64,000 bases of DNA from JAITVM01 sp031551135 (GTDB lineage Bacteria; Bacillota; Clostridia; Lachnospirales; JAITVM01). Both the position numbers and the translations under genes were made by a program. The first letter of the stretch is position 1; each line of letters opens with the position of its first letter. A model generated the notes under the pieces. That model saw nothing but the letters and a program-made list of their open reading frames with translations, made no database searches and was not told where the DNA came from. Positions 52,462 to 62,023 of this stretch are shown here, in pieces. The DNA lies in contig JAVBOA010000036.1 in assembly GCA_031551135.1 (NCBI GenBank), positions 95,404 to 159,403 on the forward strand, given 5' to 3'.

Positions 52462-52722
52462 TCAAATATTGCTATACAAAATAAAATATAAGAATAAGGG
52501 ATGAATTATTACAGATAAAATATATACAACAAAAAAATATGTTTTACGAATTTTATGATGAAACAGAAACATTCCCAAAAAACCGCCGACAGCACCACCC
52601 AAAAGCCCAATTGACAGGAGAGTAGATTCTTTGATGCGCCAATCGTGACGTTTTGCGGAAATTTTATCACGGTAAAATAAATAAAACAAAAATATATTTA
52701 TGGCAAAATAATAATATGGCAT
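52462..52722 (-). CDS. DUF1294 family membrane protein
   Basis: 86 residues, two or three helices. DKISAKRHDWRIKESTLL and GGAVGGFLGMFLFHHKIRK are the DUF1294 signature. Function unknown. The ATG overlaps the mgsA stop (TAATG), so translation is coupled. Confidence 0.88.
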   Translation of the reverse strand: MPYYYFAINIFLFYLFYRDKISAKRHDWRIKESTLLSIGLLGGAVGGFLGMFLFHHKIRKTYFFVVYILSVIIHPLFLYFILYSNI

Positions 52723-53120
52723 TAGTTTTTAACAATGTTTCGCCAATCCAAATCTCCGCGGTCTAAGGCTAATAAAAGCGATTCGGCGGTAGCAAGATTA
52801 CTTGCGAGCGGAATATTGTGGATATCGCAAAGGCGCAGAACAGAAGAAATATCCGGCTCATATTGTTTTTGAGAAACAGGGTCACGCAAAAAAATAACTA
52901 AATCGATATCATTATGGGCAACCTGCGCTCCAAGCTGCTGTTCGCCGCCCAAATGCCCTGCCAAATATTTGTGAACATTGAGATTAGTGGCTTCTTCTAC
53001 AAGCCGGCCGGTTGTTCCGGTAGCATATAAATTGTGCTTTGCCAAAATATGTCTGTATGCTATACATAAATTTTGCATAAGTTTCTTTTTATTGTCATGT
53101 GCTATAAGTGCTATGTTCAT
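52722..53120 (-). CDS. mgsA: Methylglyoxal synthase
   Basis: 132 residues. It converts dihydroxyacetone phosphate to methylglyoxal and phosphate. Features: ALIAHDNKK (catalytic-region His), ATGTTGRLV (phosphate loop), GPLGG-like region HLGGEQQLGAQVA, FLRDPVSQKQYEPD with Asp, and CDIHNIPLASNLATAE. It ends the mre-min-rodA cluster, 9 nt after rodA, an association seen in many Clostridia. Confidence 0.95.
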   Translation of the reverse strand: MNIALIAHDNKKKLMQNLCIAYRHILAKHNLYATGTTGRLVEEATNLNVHKYLAGHLGGEQQLGAQVAHNDIDLVIFLRDPVSQKQYEPDISSVLRLCDIHNIPLASNLATAESLLLALDRGDLDWRNIVKN

Positions 53121-53129
53121 TTATCTAAA

Positions 53130-54290
53130 TCACCCTTCAAAAATAGATTTTGTTTTTTCCATCCCAACGTTAATAACCAAACCAATCATGGCCATATTAA
53201 CCATCAGAGATGAGCCGCCCGAGCTTATAAAAGGAAACGGCATTCCGGTGTTTGGTATTAGGTCTGTTGCCACTGCAACGTTTGCGAAAACTTGAAACGC
53301 GAGTATTCCAACAACACCCATTATTAAAAATTTGCCCAATGTGGTATTCGCTTTTTTTGCAATCAAAAGGCATTTTATTATTATTAACATCAGCAAAGCA
53401 ATCGCGATTATGCAGCCCACAAATCCTAATTCTTCACCGATTGCGGACATTATAAAATCATTTTCGTTATTGCTGATATAACCGTATTTAGTAACTGTAC
53501 CATTGTAAAGACCTTTTCCGAACAAACCTCCGGAGCCAATTGCGTTTACGGAATTGAAAGTTTGTACATATTCATCGACTTCAGGATTTTTTTCTATAAA
53601 AAGTTTAATCCGATTGAGCTGATAACTCTCAATAATATTTTTTTCTATCAAAAAATTAAGTAACATTTTTTTTCCCGAAATAAGCTCGTAAAAAACCAGA
53701 GAAATCGTCGGAATAATCAGAGCCATTGCGGCTAAAACGTATTTATAAGAAATACCTGCATTGAAAATTATTGTTACAAAAAGCATCATCAAAACTAAGC
53801 TGGCCGAGAGTGCCGGCTGTCTCAAAACAAGAAAAAACGGAATAAGCGTAAGTGAAATAATCATCAGCAGGGTTTTAAATTCGTTTATCGTTTCTTTCTT
53901 TTTATCAATCAATACCGCCAAAAAAATTAACATAAAGATTTTTGTAAATTCGGAAGGCTGTAATGAAAACCCAAAAACATTAATCCAACGTGTAGTATTT
54001 GTGTTAAGGCTCGCTTCATTTGGAATAGCAAAAACGGCTATTGACAGAGCCAAATTGACAAAATAAATCGGTATATAAAATTTACATATAAAATGATAAT
54101 CTATAAAAGCGGCAGCCAAGAGTATAAGGATTCCTACAACAGCCGTAATTTGCTGTTTTAAAAAAGTTTTGTTTACATCAACTAAATTATGAGATATACT
54201 GCCCAAAATAATCAAACTGTATAATATTGCTATACAAACCAGTATCAACAAAACAAAGTCAAATGATTTGTAATCACGTTTTAAATTCAT
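53130..54290 (-). CDS. rodA: RodA, SEDS peptidoglycan glycosyltransferase
   Basis: 386 residues, about ten membrane helices. SEDS landmarks: FSLQPSEFTKIFMLIFLAVL, GSGGLFGKGLYNGTVTKYG, NENDFIMSAIGEELGFVG and NTGMPFPFISSGGSSLMVNM. It polymerises lipid II with the class B PBP MrdA in cell elongation; mrdA lies in the same cluster. A left-end fragment of the palindromic repeat (54306-54318) lies just ahead of its Shine-Dalgarno AGAGGAA. Confidence 0.95.
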   Translation of the reverse strand: MNLKRDYKSFDFVLLILVCIAILYSLIILGSISHNLVDVNKTFLKQQITAVVGILILLAAAFIDYHFICKFYIPIYFVNLALSIAVFAIPNEASLNTNTTRWINVFGFSLQPSEFTKIFMLIFLAVLIDKKKETINEFKTLLMIISLTLIPFFLVLRQPALSASLVLMMLFVTIIFNAGISYKYVLAAMALIIPTISLVFYELISGKKMLLNFLIEKNIIESYQLNRIKLFIEKNPEVDEYVQTFNSVNAIGSGGLFGKGLYNGTVTKYGYISNNENDFIMSAIGEELGFVGCIIAIALLMLIIIKCLLIAKKANTTLGKFLIMGVVGILAFQVFANVAVATDLIPNTGMPFPFISSGGSSLMVNMAMIGLVINVGMEKTKSIFEG

Positions 54291-54790
54291 ACGATTCCTC
54301 TATTAATACTATTTTCATTTTTAATCATGCAATCGAAAATATTTTCCGCAAAACAATAATTTTATCGATTTTCAAAATTTCAAATTTTTTTGATTTCATA
54401 AACTGTAAAAACAAACAACTATAATACATTAAATCATAATTTAAACAATAATACAATAAATAAGAAAATACTTTTTTAACAAATTAATTGATATTAGGCA
54501 AAGGAATTATTGGTAATATAGCAGTAAATCAAAAAAATGAAACAGTTTTGAAATAATATATGTGAAATTGCTATAATATAGCAGTTTTGTTTTTTATACA
54601 AATTTAATTCTAGGGATAGAAAAATGGAAATGTTTTGGAATAGATATAGGGGCAGGCTTACAGGCCGACCCCTAATTTATAATATCAGTTTTTATAAACA
54701 TGATTCCAAGAATTGTATATTTTATGAAAATAGTTTTATTGTGCAGAGACTCTTGGTTAAAATATTGTTGCGCGTAGCAGATATGTAATT
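54291..54790. other. Intergenic region rodA-minE
   Basis: 500 bp, A+T-rich. It holds the repeat fragment ATACTATTTTCAT (54306-54318) and an inverted repeat with AGGGGCAGGC and GGCCGACCCCT (54648-54673). No gene seen. Confidence 0.6.
54647..54674. repeat. GC-rich inverted repeat downstream of minE
   Basis: TAGGGG(CAGGC)TTACA(GGCCGA)CCCCTA. It is an unusual GC-rich island in this region, about 117 nt beyond the minE stop. There is no T-run, so it is not a canonical terminator. Confidence 0.55.
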
Positions 54791-55069
54791 TTAATACATC
54801 GTTTTACGCATGTTTTTAATCGGAATGTTTGCATATAAAACAGGTATATTTTCGTTATTATCAGTCGATGTGTGTGTTATCTGAAAGTCAAGCTCGTCGT
54901 CATCAATTTCCATATAGTTCGAAATTACTTTAAGAATATCATTTTTAAGCATTTCTAAAATTTGAGTAGAGCAGTTCACCCTATCGTGAATTAAAACAAG
55001 TTTTAATCTATCTTTAGCAACATCTTTGGAAGATGTTTTTTTGCTAAACAAAGAACTTAAAAAGTCCAT
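54791..55069 (-). CDS. minE: MinE, topological specificity factor
   Basis: 92 residues. N-terminal membrane-targeting MDFLSSLFSKK, MinD-contact helix DRLKLVLIHDRVNCSTQILEML, then beta domain DDELDFQITHT. It drives MinD from the midcell. The ATG at 55069 follows AAAGGATG, which overlaps the minD stop; a longer frame begins inside minD. Confidence 0.95.
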   Translation of the reverse strand: MDFLSSLFSKKTSSKDVAKDRLKLVLIHDRVNCSTQILEMLKNDILKVISNYMEIDDDELDFQITHTSTDNNENIPVLYANIPIKNMRKTMY

Positions 55070-55082
55070 AAACTCACATCCT

Positions 55083-55880
55083 TTAACTACCAAACTTTAA
55101 CAATTTTTTCATTTTTGAAAAGAAACCGTTATCTGTTGTAAGATCCATAATCGGAATATTTTCGCCGACAATACGGCGGGTTATATTGCGAAAAGCTTTA
55201 CCTGCGCGCGAGTTATCATCGGTTACAGCAGGTTCGCCTTTGTTGCTTGAGATAACGATGGCTTCATCTTCCGGAACAACGCCCAATATATCTATTGCTA
55301 AAATTTCGGTAACATCTTCAATCGCCATCATATCACCGCGCTTGACCATATCTTGTCTAAGGCGGTTAAGTATCAGCATCGGGTTTTTCAAATCGCTGGA
55401 TTCTAAAAGACCAATAATGCGGTCGGCATCTCGTACAGCCGAGACTTCCGGCGTAGTAACAACGATAGCGCGGTCCGCGCCCGCAACAGCATTTTTGAAG
55501 CCTTGTTCAATACCGGCAGGACAGTCGATAATAATAAAATCATATTCATCTTTTAGTGCAGAGCATAATTTTTGCATTTGTTCGGGGCTAACCGCTGTTT
55601 TATCTTTAGTTTGTGCGGCAGGCAACAAGAATAGGTTGTTGTAACGCTTGTCCTTAATAAAAGCTTGCTTTGTTCGGCAATTTCCTTCGATAACATCAAT
55701 CAAATCATAAACAATCCTGTTTTCTAAACCCAAAACAACATCGAGGTTACGAAGTCCGATATCAGCGTCAATCATTACAACTGTTTTTCCGAGCATTGCA
55801 AGCCCGGTTCCGATATTGGCGGAAGTTGTTGTTTTTCCAACTCCGCCTTTGCCGGATGTTATTACAATTACTTCTCCCAT
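55083..55880 (-). CDS. minD: MinD, septum-site ATPase
   Basis: 265 residues. Deviant Walker A SGKGGVGKTTTSANIG, DADIGLRNLDVVLGLENR, IIDCPAGIEQGF, and a C-terminal amphipathic helix (GFFSKMKKLLKFG) for membrane binding. It recruits MinC and responds to MinE. Shine-Dalgarno AGGAGGAAT. Confidence 0.97.
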   Translation of the reverse strand: MGEVIVITSGKGGVGKTTTSANIGTGLAMLGKTVVMIDADIGLRNLDVVLGLENRIVYDLIDVIEGNCRTKQAFIKDKRYNNLFLLPAAQTKDKTAVSPEQMQKLCSALKDEYDFIIIDCPAGIEQGFKNAVAGADRAIVVTTPEVSAVRDADRIIGLLESSDLKNPMLILNRLRQDMVKRGDMMAIEDVTEILAIDILGVVPEDEAIVISSNKGEPAVTDDNSRAGKAFRNITRRIVGENIPIMDLTTDNGFFSKMKKLLKFGS

Positions 55881-55976
55881 TTTATTCCTCCTAGCAATAA
55901 AAATGTGCTAAATTCATGTTATCAAAAAAATGCTAAACTTTCACTAAAAAATAAAAGCAAATTATTACAATATTTT

Positions 55977-56612
55977 TTATAAAAGAGGAGCAATATAGAT
56001 TTGGCTGTCTTTGATATAAGCAACGCATGGGTCAAATGCAGCCTTGGATTTTTTTGCTAATTCTTTTGGTATATATGTTATTATATTGCCGATTCGAAGC
56101 TGAGTCGGCCTCATAACAAATGCTGAAATAAAACATTCTTTGTTGCCGGAACAACCGGCGTGCGCCAGACCTTTCAAAGAGCCAAGGATAGTTATATTGC
56201 CTTCGGCGATAATTTCGCCGCCGGGATTGACGTCTCCGATAACAACAACAGAACCGGAATATATTATCGACTGTCCGGAACGCAGTGAGCCTTTATGATA
56301 AAGAGTTTGATTTTCTAATGGATTAAAATATTCCAGTTCGATTGTATCTGAGGGTTTATTATCAAAGCCGGCATCCAAAAAAGCAATATTTAAGCCCGAT
56401 TCACAGGATATAATACTAAGAAGCTCTTTTTCCTCATTAAAAGATAATTCTCTGCCTTGGAAAGAAATTGTGGCCTTGGAGCTGCCAAAAAAAGATTTTG
56501 CTTGTATTACTTTTTTTCGAAAATTATCTTTTAGTTCGGAAAACGGAATGGCATCATCTAAGATAATAACAATGCCGCTTTTTTTTCCTTTAAAAACAAC
56601 GCTGTTATCCAT
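55977..56612 (-). CDS. minC: MinC, FtsZ assembly inhibitor
   Basis: 211 residues. N-terminal domain (about 1-95) is divergent. The C-terminal beta-helix domain is clear: LRSGQSIIYSGSVVVIGDVNPG, GGEIIAEGNITILGSLKGLAHAG and FVMRPTQLRIGN. It binds MinD and inhibits FtsZ ring formation at the poles. It follows mrdA by 14 nt. Confidence 0.94.
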   Translation of the reverse strand: MDNSVVFKGKKSGIVIILDDAIPFSELKDNFRKKVIQAKSFFGSSKATISFQGRELSFNEEKELLSIISCESGLNIAFLDAGFDNKPSDTIELEYFNPLENQTLYHKGSLRSGQSIIYSGSVVVIGDVNPGGEIIAEGNITILGSLKGLAHAGCSGNKECFISAFVMRPTQLRIGNIITYIPKELAKKSKAAFDPCVAYIKDSQIYIAPLL

Positions 56613-56626
56613 AACTACCCTCCCAA

Positions 56627-59203
56627 CTATTCTGCTAATGTATTTGCGAGCGCAGGACGCTCCGGTTCTGTATAAGTATTAAAATATAAATCAAAAACTT
56701 TTCTGGCGAGCTGAGAAGCAACCGCCGGTGTGCCTTTGGAATCGCCGTTTGGTACAGCAACATAAATCGCAACTTCGGGTTTGTCAAATGGAGCAAATCC
56801 GCCGAAGGTTGAATGGTCGGGACGGCTTTTATCTTGCTGAGCCGTACCGGTTTTTCCGCCGACATCAATATTAAATCCTTTAAAAACTGAAACCGCGGTG
56901 CCTCTTTCACCTACGATAACATTTCTTAGCCCTTGAAAAACTAAATCCCAAGTATGATCGCTTATTTCTAAGTTTTTTTCCACAACCGGTTCTTGTTTTT
57001 TAACAAGATCGCCGTCGGAAGTAATAATTTTGTCCAGTAAATGCAAGGAATGGCGAACACCTTTTGTTGCAACAGTTGCAATATATTTTGCCATAACAGC
57101 GGCGGTATAAGCGTTTTCGGATTGACCGATTGCTGTACGGATAGTGTCGCCCTCGGACCACGGTTCATCCGGTTTTCTGATTTCTTTTAGCTCCGGTGAG
57201 GAAATATGAATATCCGCGTCGTTCGCAATCGCCGATTCAGTGATTTCTACACCTGTTTTGTCGTTCAACCCGAATTCAGTCATATAATGCATCATATTCC
57301 TGATACTGCTAAAAGGATTTTCACCGCTAATCATATTGTAAGCTGTTTGAAAAAAGAAATAATTGCAAGAAACCTCCAAAGCAGTCACAACATTTACTGC
57401 GCCGTGGCCGGCCTGCCTCCAACAGGAAGACGGCGGAAATCCGGCATCGGTAAATGTAACATTATCATAAACATAAGTATTTTCGTCTATAGTTCCGGTT
57501 TCCAAACCCGTGATTGCGGTTATTATTTTAAATACAGAACCCGGCGCAATATTCTCCCTGAACGGGCGGTTAAATAAAGGAGTTGTAATATTATCGCCGT
57601 TTACTTTGTTAAAATAGTCTAAATTAAGTACAATATTGTTATCATAGCTTGGGTATCCTACAGATACTATGATAGCTCCAGTATTTACATTTACAAGTAC
57701 AATTGAAGCACTAAAAGGGTCGAGACCCAAAATTTGCGGTGTAAGCTCGTCGTTTTCTATTTTGTCTTTCAAAACTGTAATTGTAGATATCTGACCGATT
57801 AAATAAGAGTTAAAATATTCATCATCGCCCGTGATAATCGATTGTTCTCGCATAATCATGATTATATCCGATTTTGTCAGGTATTCGTTATCGAGGGCTT
57901 CCGCAAAAAGCTTTCGCGCAAGCAAAACAGAATCGGGGTCAGTAATATCAATGTCCGGATAATTTGACAGAATTATCTCACGGAATTTGTGGGAATACGA
58001 ATTTTCGCCGGATTCCATGATTTTTTTCATATTAACATTGTTGCCTTTTGCGATAGAATTTAAAATATCAACATCCGAAATATATTCATCAAACGGGCTG
58101 ACACGGTTTAATTTGTTGAGGATAACGGTCTTTAATTCATCTTGAATTATTTTATAGACTTTATGTTGAAGCTCGGCATCGATATTCGTAACGCAGGTAT
58201 TGCCCTGTTGAGGTTCTATTTGCTCAATGGTGCCGACTCTTTTATTCAAATTAGTAACTTCGATGGTATTTTTGCCGTCTTTGCCGCGCAAATAGTCCTC
58301 CATAGAGGCTTCGAGCCCGGTTTTTCCGATAAGATCGTTGTTTTTATAGCCCTGAGATTCTTTCTCATCTAATTCTTTTTGGCTGATTTTTCCTGTATAG
58401 CCGATTAAGTTGGATAAAGATTCGGCGTACGGATACTCTCTGACCGATTCGGATTCTACAGAAACTCCATGAAAAAAAGTGTGGTATTCGGCTATGGCAA
58501 CAGCGGTGGTATCGCTGATGTCTTGTGCAATTATAATCGGCGAATAAAGCATGAATGCATTTTGTCTATAATATGTCAAAAATGAAAGCACATTTCTAGC
58601 TTCTATATTTGTCCATTCTTCGGGTATATTATAAGTTTTGTCTTCTCTGAGTCTTTTTATTGCTTCATCTGCGGAAATATACTCTTCGCCGAGCTTCAGC
58701 TCTTTATTTATAAAACGCATTTCCTTTTTCTTGTTTCCGTCGTATAAATATTCAAACGGCTCTGTTTTAGAAATCGGAAAGTCATCTTTATAAGTTTCGT
58801 TATTTTTTTCAAAAATTTTTATTAATTTATAAAGTATGGTGCTAAGGTCGCCGACATCAGACGAATCTACCAAGATTTTATTTTGGTTAGCATTGTTGTC
58901 GCCGCGTGCAATAATCGGCTTTCCGTCATTCGAAAACATTGAGTAATCTATTTTTACTACACGAACAGATTTATTGGAGGCTATAGGCCGCCCGTATTTA
59001 TCAACAATAATTCCGCGCGGAGCTTTTACCCTAACCGGTATTGTAGAAGTTTTTTTAATTTGGTTTTCGTAATGCTGCGAATTTACAACCTGCATATCAA
59101 AAAGCCTTGCGACAATAAAATAAAATAAAAGGCATATTACCAGAAAAGTAATAAAAATTCTGTTAGTTAAGGTTTTATAAAGGTCTTTTAGAAAATCTTT
59201 CAT
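56627..59203 (-). CDS. mrdA: Penicillin-binding protein 2 (class B transpeptidase for elongation)
   Basis: 858 residues, against about 630 in E. coli. N-terminal membrane helix (about 14-36), dimerisation/pedestal domain with VKAPRGIIVDKYGRPIA, then the transpeptidase: SVFK at 556-559, SCN at 612-614, KTG at 784-786. About 130 residues (360-490) are inserted between pedestal and transpeptidase, rich in Asp/Asn/Ser and helical. It cross-links glycan with RodA. Shine-Dalgarno AAAGGAA. Confidence 0.95.
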   Translation of the reverse strand: MKDFLKDLYKTLTNRIFITFLVICLLFYFIVARLFDMQVVNSQHYENQIKKTSTIPVRVKAPRGIIVDKYGRPIASNKSVRVVKIDYSMFSNDGKPIIARGDNNANQNKILVDSSDVGDLSTILYKLIKIFEKNNETYKDDFPISKTEPFEYLYDGNKKKEMRFINKELKLGEEYISADEAIKRLREDKTYNIPEEWTNIEARNVLSFLTYYRQNAFMLYSPIIIAQDISDTTAVAIAEYHTFFHGVSVESESVREYPYAESLSNLIGYTGKISQKELDEKESQGYKNNDLIGKTGLEASMEDYLRGKDGKNTIEVTNLNKRVGTIEQIEPQQGNTCVTNIDAELQHKVYKIIQDELKTVILNKLNRVSPFDEYISDVDILNSIAKGNNVNMKKIMESGENSYSHKFREIILSNYPDIDITDPDSVLLARKLFAEALDNEYLTKSDIIMIMREQSIITGDDEYFNSYLIGQISTITVLKDKIENDELTPQILGLDPFSASIVLVNVNTGAIIVSVGYPSYDNNIVLNLDYFNKVNGDNITTPLFNRPFRENIAPGSVFKIITAITGLETGTIDENTYVYDNVTFTDAGFPPSSCWRQAGHGAVNVVTALEVSCNYFFFQTAYNMISGENPFSSIRNMMHYMTEFGLNDKTGVEITESAIANDADIHISSPELKEIRKPDEPWSEGDTIRTAIGQSENAYTAAVMAKYIATVATKGVRHSLHLLDKIITSDGDLVKKQEPVVEKNLEISDHTWDLVFQGLRNVIVGERGTAVSVFKGFNIDVGGKTGTAQQDKSRPDHSTFGGFAPFDKPEVAIYVAVPNGDSKGTPAVASQLARKVFDLYFNTYTEPERPALANTLAE

Positions 59204-59244
59204 TAAAAATTCCTTTCGATTATACTGACGAACGGTTTGGTACG

Positions 59245-59760
59245 CTAAAAATTAGAATTTGTTTTGCGCTCATAGCTTTCTAAATCTCTGTTTATAGTGT
59301 ACATCAACATATATATCGGGACGCAGAATACAATATTATAAACCGAGCCGGGGAAAATAATCCGCTCAAAATAAAATAAAAAATCCATACGTGCCATAAA
59401 AAAGAAATTTGTTATATAAAAAGCGGTTTCATATAATAAACTACTTATTCCGGTTAATACAATCGGCAGCAGATAGTTTTCGTTATAAAAATCTTTAAAA
59501 GGCTTACCGCAAAAATAACCTGTCAGTAAGCCGAGGAGTGCATGTAAACCTATTATTTTTCCGAAATACATATCATGTAAAAAACCGGTACAAAAACCAA
59601 TAATCGAGCCTTCTACATCGCCGCGCAGAATAGCGTAGCAAATTACAATAATAAGACCGGTATTTGGTTTTATGCCGTTGATTTCTATGTATTTAAAAAG
59701 TGAAGCTTGTATGACAAAATTAGTTATTACCCAAAATGTAACTATAGAAAAACGGCGCAA
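59245..59760 (-). CDS. mreD: MreD, rod-shape membrane protein
   Basis: 171 residues with five or six helices; GIKPNTGLIIVICYAILRGD and EGSIIGFCTGFLHDMYFGKI are typical of MreD. The TTG at 59760 is chosen because GGAGGTTC overlaps the mreC stop at the right distance; the upstream ATG frame to 59802 lies inside mreC. Confidence 0.9.
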   Translation of the reverse strand: MRRFSIVTFWVITNFVIQASLFKYIEINGIKPNTGLIIVICYAILRGDVEGSIIGFCTGFLHDMYFGKIIGLHALLGLLTGYFCGKPFKDFYNENYLLPIVLTGISSLLYETAFYITNFFFMARMDFLFYFERIIFPGSVYNIVFCVPIYMLMYTINRDLESYERKTNSNF

Positions 59761-59761
59761 A

Positions 59762-60625
59762 TTATTGAACCTCCGTATTGGTAATATCATCAGTTTTTTC
59801 AAATGTTTGCTTTATAACAAGTACTGTATCGAGATTTTTAAAATCAACGAAAGGCTTAATTTCCGCCGATTTTGTGAGGCCTTTGGCATCGGTTTTTATT
59901 TTTGTAACAACGCCCATAGAGATTCCGGGCGGATAAATATTACTCAAATTAGAAGTAACAACTTCTTCGCCTTCCACAATATCGGCTTCATAATCAATAT
60001 TTTCCATCAAACATAAGCCATCCATAACAAGCCCGATATCTCCGCGAACCATTCCCAGGGCATTGGAGCGCAAGCCGCTTGCCGCCGCCACAGAAGTATC
60101 GTCGATAATTGAAATTACGGTAGAGCTGGTTGCCCTTGCTGTCAAAATACGCCCGACAAGCCCGCCGGTACTGATGACTACCATATTTTCTTTTATTCCG
60201 TTATTCGTTCCGACATCAATATTAAAAGTGCTGTACCAGTTTCCGATACTTTTATCAATAACATACGCGCCGACTTTTTCATAATCGGGGTATTTTTCTT
60301 TCATATCTAAAAGTTTGAGAAGCTTTTTATATTCTGTTTCGACATTTTGCAATTTTTTATTTTCTTCTCTTAGTTCTGCAATCTCTTTTGTCATGGTTTT
60401 GTTTTCAACTTCTATGCGGTTTATATTAGAAAAAAACTCTATTTTATCGGTAAAAAACTTGCTGATTGTAAAATTGATTTTTACAAATGGAGTCACAAAA
60501 AAATCCACTATATTTTCAGCGAAAGTTGCTTTTGTTTTGAAAAAAAAGCCAAGCAAAATCATGAGCACGCATAAAAAACTAGCTGTAAGAATATAGAACT
60601 TTTTATGTTCTTTAATAAACTTCAA
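59762..60625 (-). CDS. mreC: MreC, rod-shape scaffold
   Basis: 287 residues. An N-terminal membrane helix (about 10-30), a coiled coil (about 70-105, NRIEVENKTMTKEIAELREE) and the double beta-barrel domain (IDKSIGNWYSTFNIDVGTNN, VVISTGGLVGRI). It bridges MreB and the PBP2-RodA complex outside the membrane. Shine-Dalgarno AAGGAG. Confidence 0.95.
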   Translation of the reverse strand: MKFIKEHKKFYILTASFLCVLMILLGFFFKTKATFAENIVDFFVTPFVKINFTISKFFTDKIEFFSNINRIEVENKTMTKEIAELREENKKLQNVETEYKKLLKLLDMKEKYPDYEKVGAYVIDKSIGNWYSTFNIDVGTNNGIKENMVVISTGGLVGRILTARATSSTVISIIDDTSVAAASGLRSNALGMVRGDIGLVMDGLCLMENIDYEADIVEGEEVVTSNLSNIYPPGISMGVVTKIKTDAKGLTKSAEIKPFVDFKNLDTVLVIKQTFEKTDDITNTEVQ

Positions 60626-60677
60626 GTTAGAAACTCCTTACTAGATCGTGTTTAAAGGCATAGATTTTAAGCACGTT

Positions 60678-61709
60678 CTAAAATTTTGTACCTTTCGAAC
60701 TTAAGAGCACATTAGACAATGTATCAATATTTTCTAAAACAAGCCCGGTGCCGATCGCAACACAGCTAAGCGGATCGTTTGCAATATGCACAGGCATTCC
60801 GGTTTCATAAGAAATCAATCTATCCAAGCCGCGCAAAAGTGCGCCGCCGCCGGTCAGCATAATTCCGGCTTCCATAATATCCGCAGAAAGTTCCGGCGGA
60901 GTTTTTTCCAAAGTAACCTTAATAGCGTCAACAATGGAGTTTATCGGCTCGTCAATTGCCGAGCGGACTTGGTCGGAAGTTATCGAAATAATTTTTGGCA
61001 AGCCGGAAATTAAATCACGGCCCCGAATTTCCATTTGAGATTTTTCGTTTATATCAAACGCATTTCCGATATTGATTTTAATATTTTCTGCTGTACGCTC
61101 GCCGATTGCAACATTAAATTCTTTTTTTACAAAGTTGGCAATATGCTCGTCCAAGCGGTCTCCGCCGACTCTTAAAGATTTGCTTGTTACGATTCCGCCG
61201 AGGCTGATTACGGCTACTTCTGAAGTACCGCCGCCTATATCAACAATCATGCTGCCGATAGGTTCGGCAACGGGCAAGCCTGCACCGATAGCAGCCGCCA
61301 TTGGTTCTTCGATTAAAAAAGTTCCGCGTTCTTTTGTACCGGAAGAAGTCGCAGCTCCATAAACCGCGCGTTTTTCAACTTCCGTAACGCCGGACGGCAC
61401 GCAGATTACTACACGGACCTTTGAATTAATAAATCCGCTTGCGCCGAGAGCTTTTTTAATAAAATACCGAAGCATTGCTTTTGTGATTTCAAAATCAGAA
61501 ATAACGCCGTCTCGTAAAGGCCGTATAGCTTTAATATATCCCGGAGTTCTGCCGATCATTTCCTTGGCGCTGTCGCCAACGGCCTGAACTTCGTTATTTT
61601 CGGTATTAACAGCAACAACAGAAGGTTCATTTATAATAATTCCTTTGTTTTTCAGAAAAACAAGGATATTAGCTGTACCTAAATCGATACCTAGATCTTT
61701 TTCAAACAT
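60678..61709 (-). CDS. mreB: MreB, actin-like rod-shape determinant
   Basis: 343 residues. Phosphate 1 region LGIDLGTANILVFLKNKG, phosphate 2 IVDIGGGTSEVAVISLGG, and adenosine loop LTGGGALLRGLD. It organises wall synthesis along the sidewall. Full length. Shine-Dalgarno GGGAGGAAA. First gene of the mreBCD-mrdA-minCDE unit. Confidence 0.97.
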   Translation of the reverse strand: MFEKDLGIDLGTANILVFLKNKGIIINEPSVVAVNTENNEVQAVGDSAKEMIGRTPGYIKAIRPLRDGVISDFEITKAMLRYFIKKALGASGFINSKVRVVICVPSGVTEVEKRAVYGAATSSGTKERGTFLIEEPMAAAIGAGLPVAEPIGSMIVDIGGGTSEVAVISLGGIVTSKSLRVGGDRLDEHIANFVKKEFNVAIGERTAENIKINIGNAFDINEKSQMEIRGRDLISGLPKIISITSDQVRSAIDEPINSIVDAIKVTLEKTPPELSADIMEAGIMLTGGGALLRGLDRLISYETGMPVHIANDPLSCVAIGTGLVLENIDTLSNVLLSSKGTKF

Positions 61710-62023
61710 TAATTTTCCTCCCTAAAATAAGGCAAATTTATAGCCCGTCCTATTGTAACAAAAACTTTTAAATAAAAAACTACATTCAAATAAATATTTC
61801 GAAAATTTTGCGAAACAATAAAAAACGTCATCATTTAGATTATTAACAAAAAAATACAGATCGAGACATATATATAAATAAATATTTTATAAAATAAAAA
61901 ATATCGTGTACGATAAATTAAAATTGATCGATATAATACAAAAAAGCTAAATTTTTACTCTATTATCTAATAATACACTCTAATTAATTATTTTTCAATA
62001 AAAACCAATATTTATTGATATTT
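61710..62023. other. Intergenic region maf-mreB
   Basis: 314 bp, extremely A+T-rich. It must contain the mreB promoter on the minus strand. I could not identify it with confidence, and I see no gene. Confidence 0.5.
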
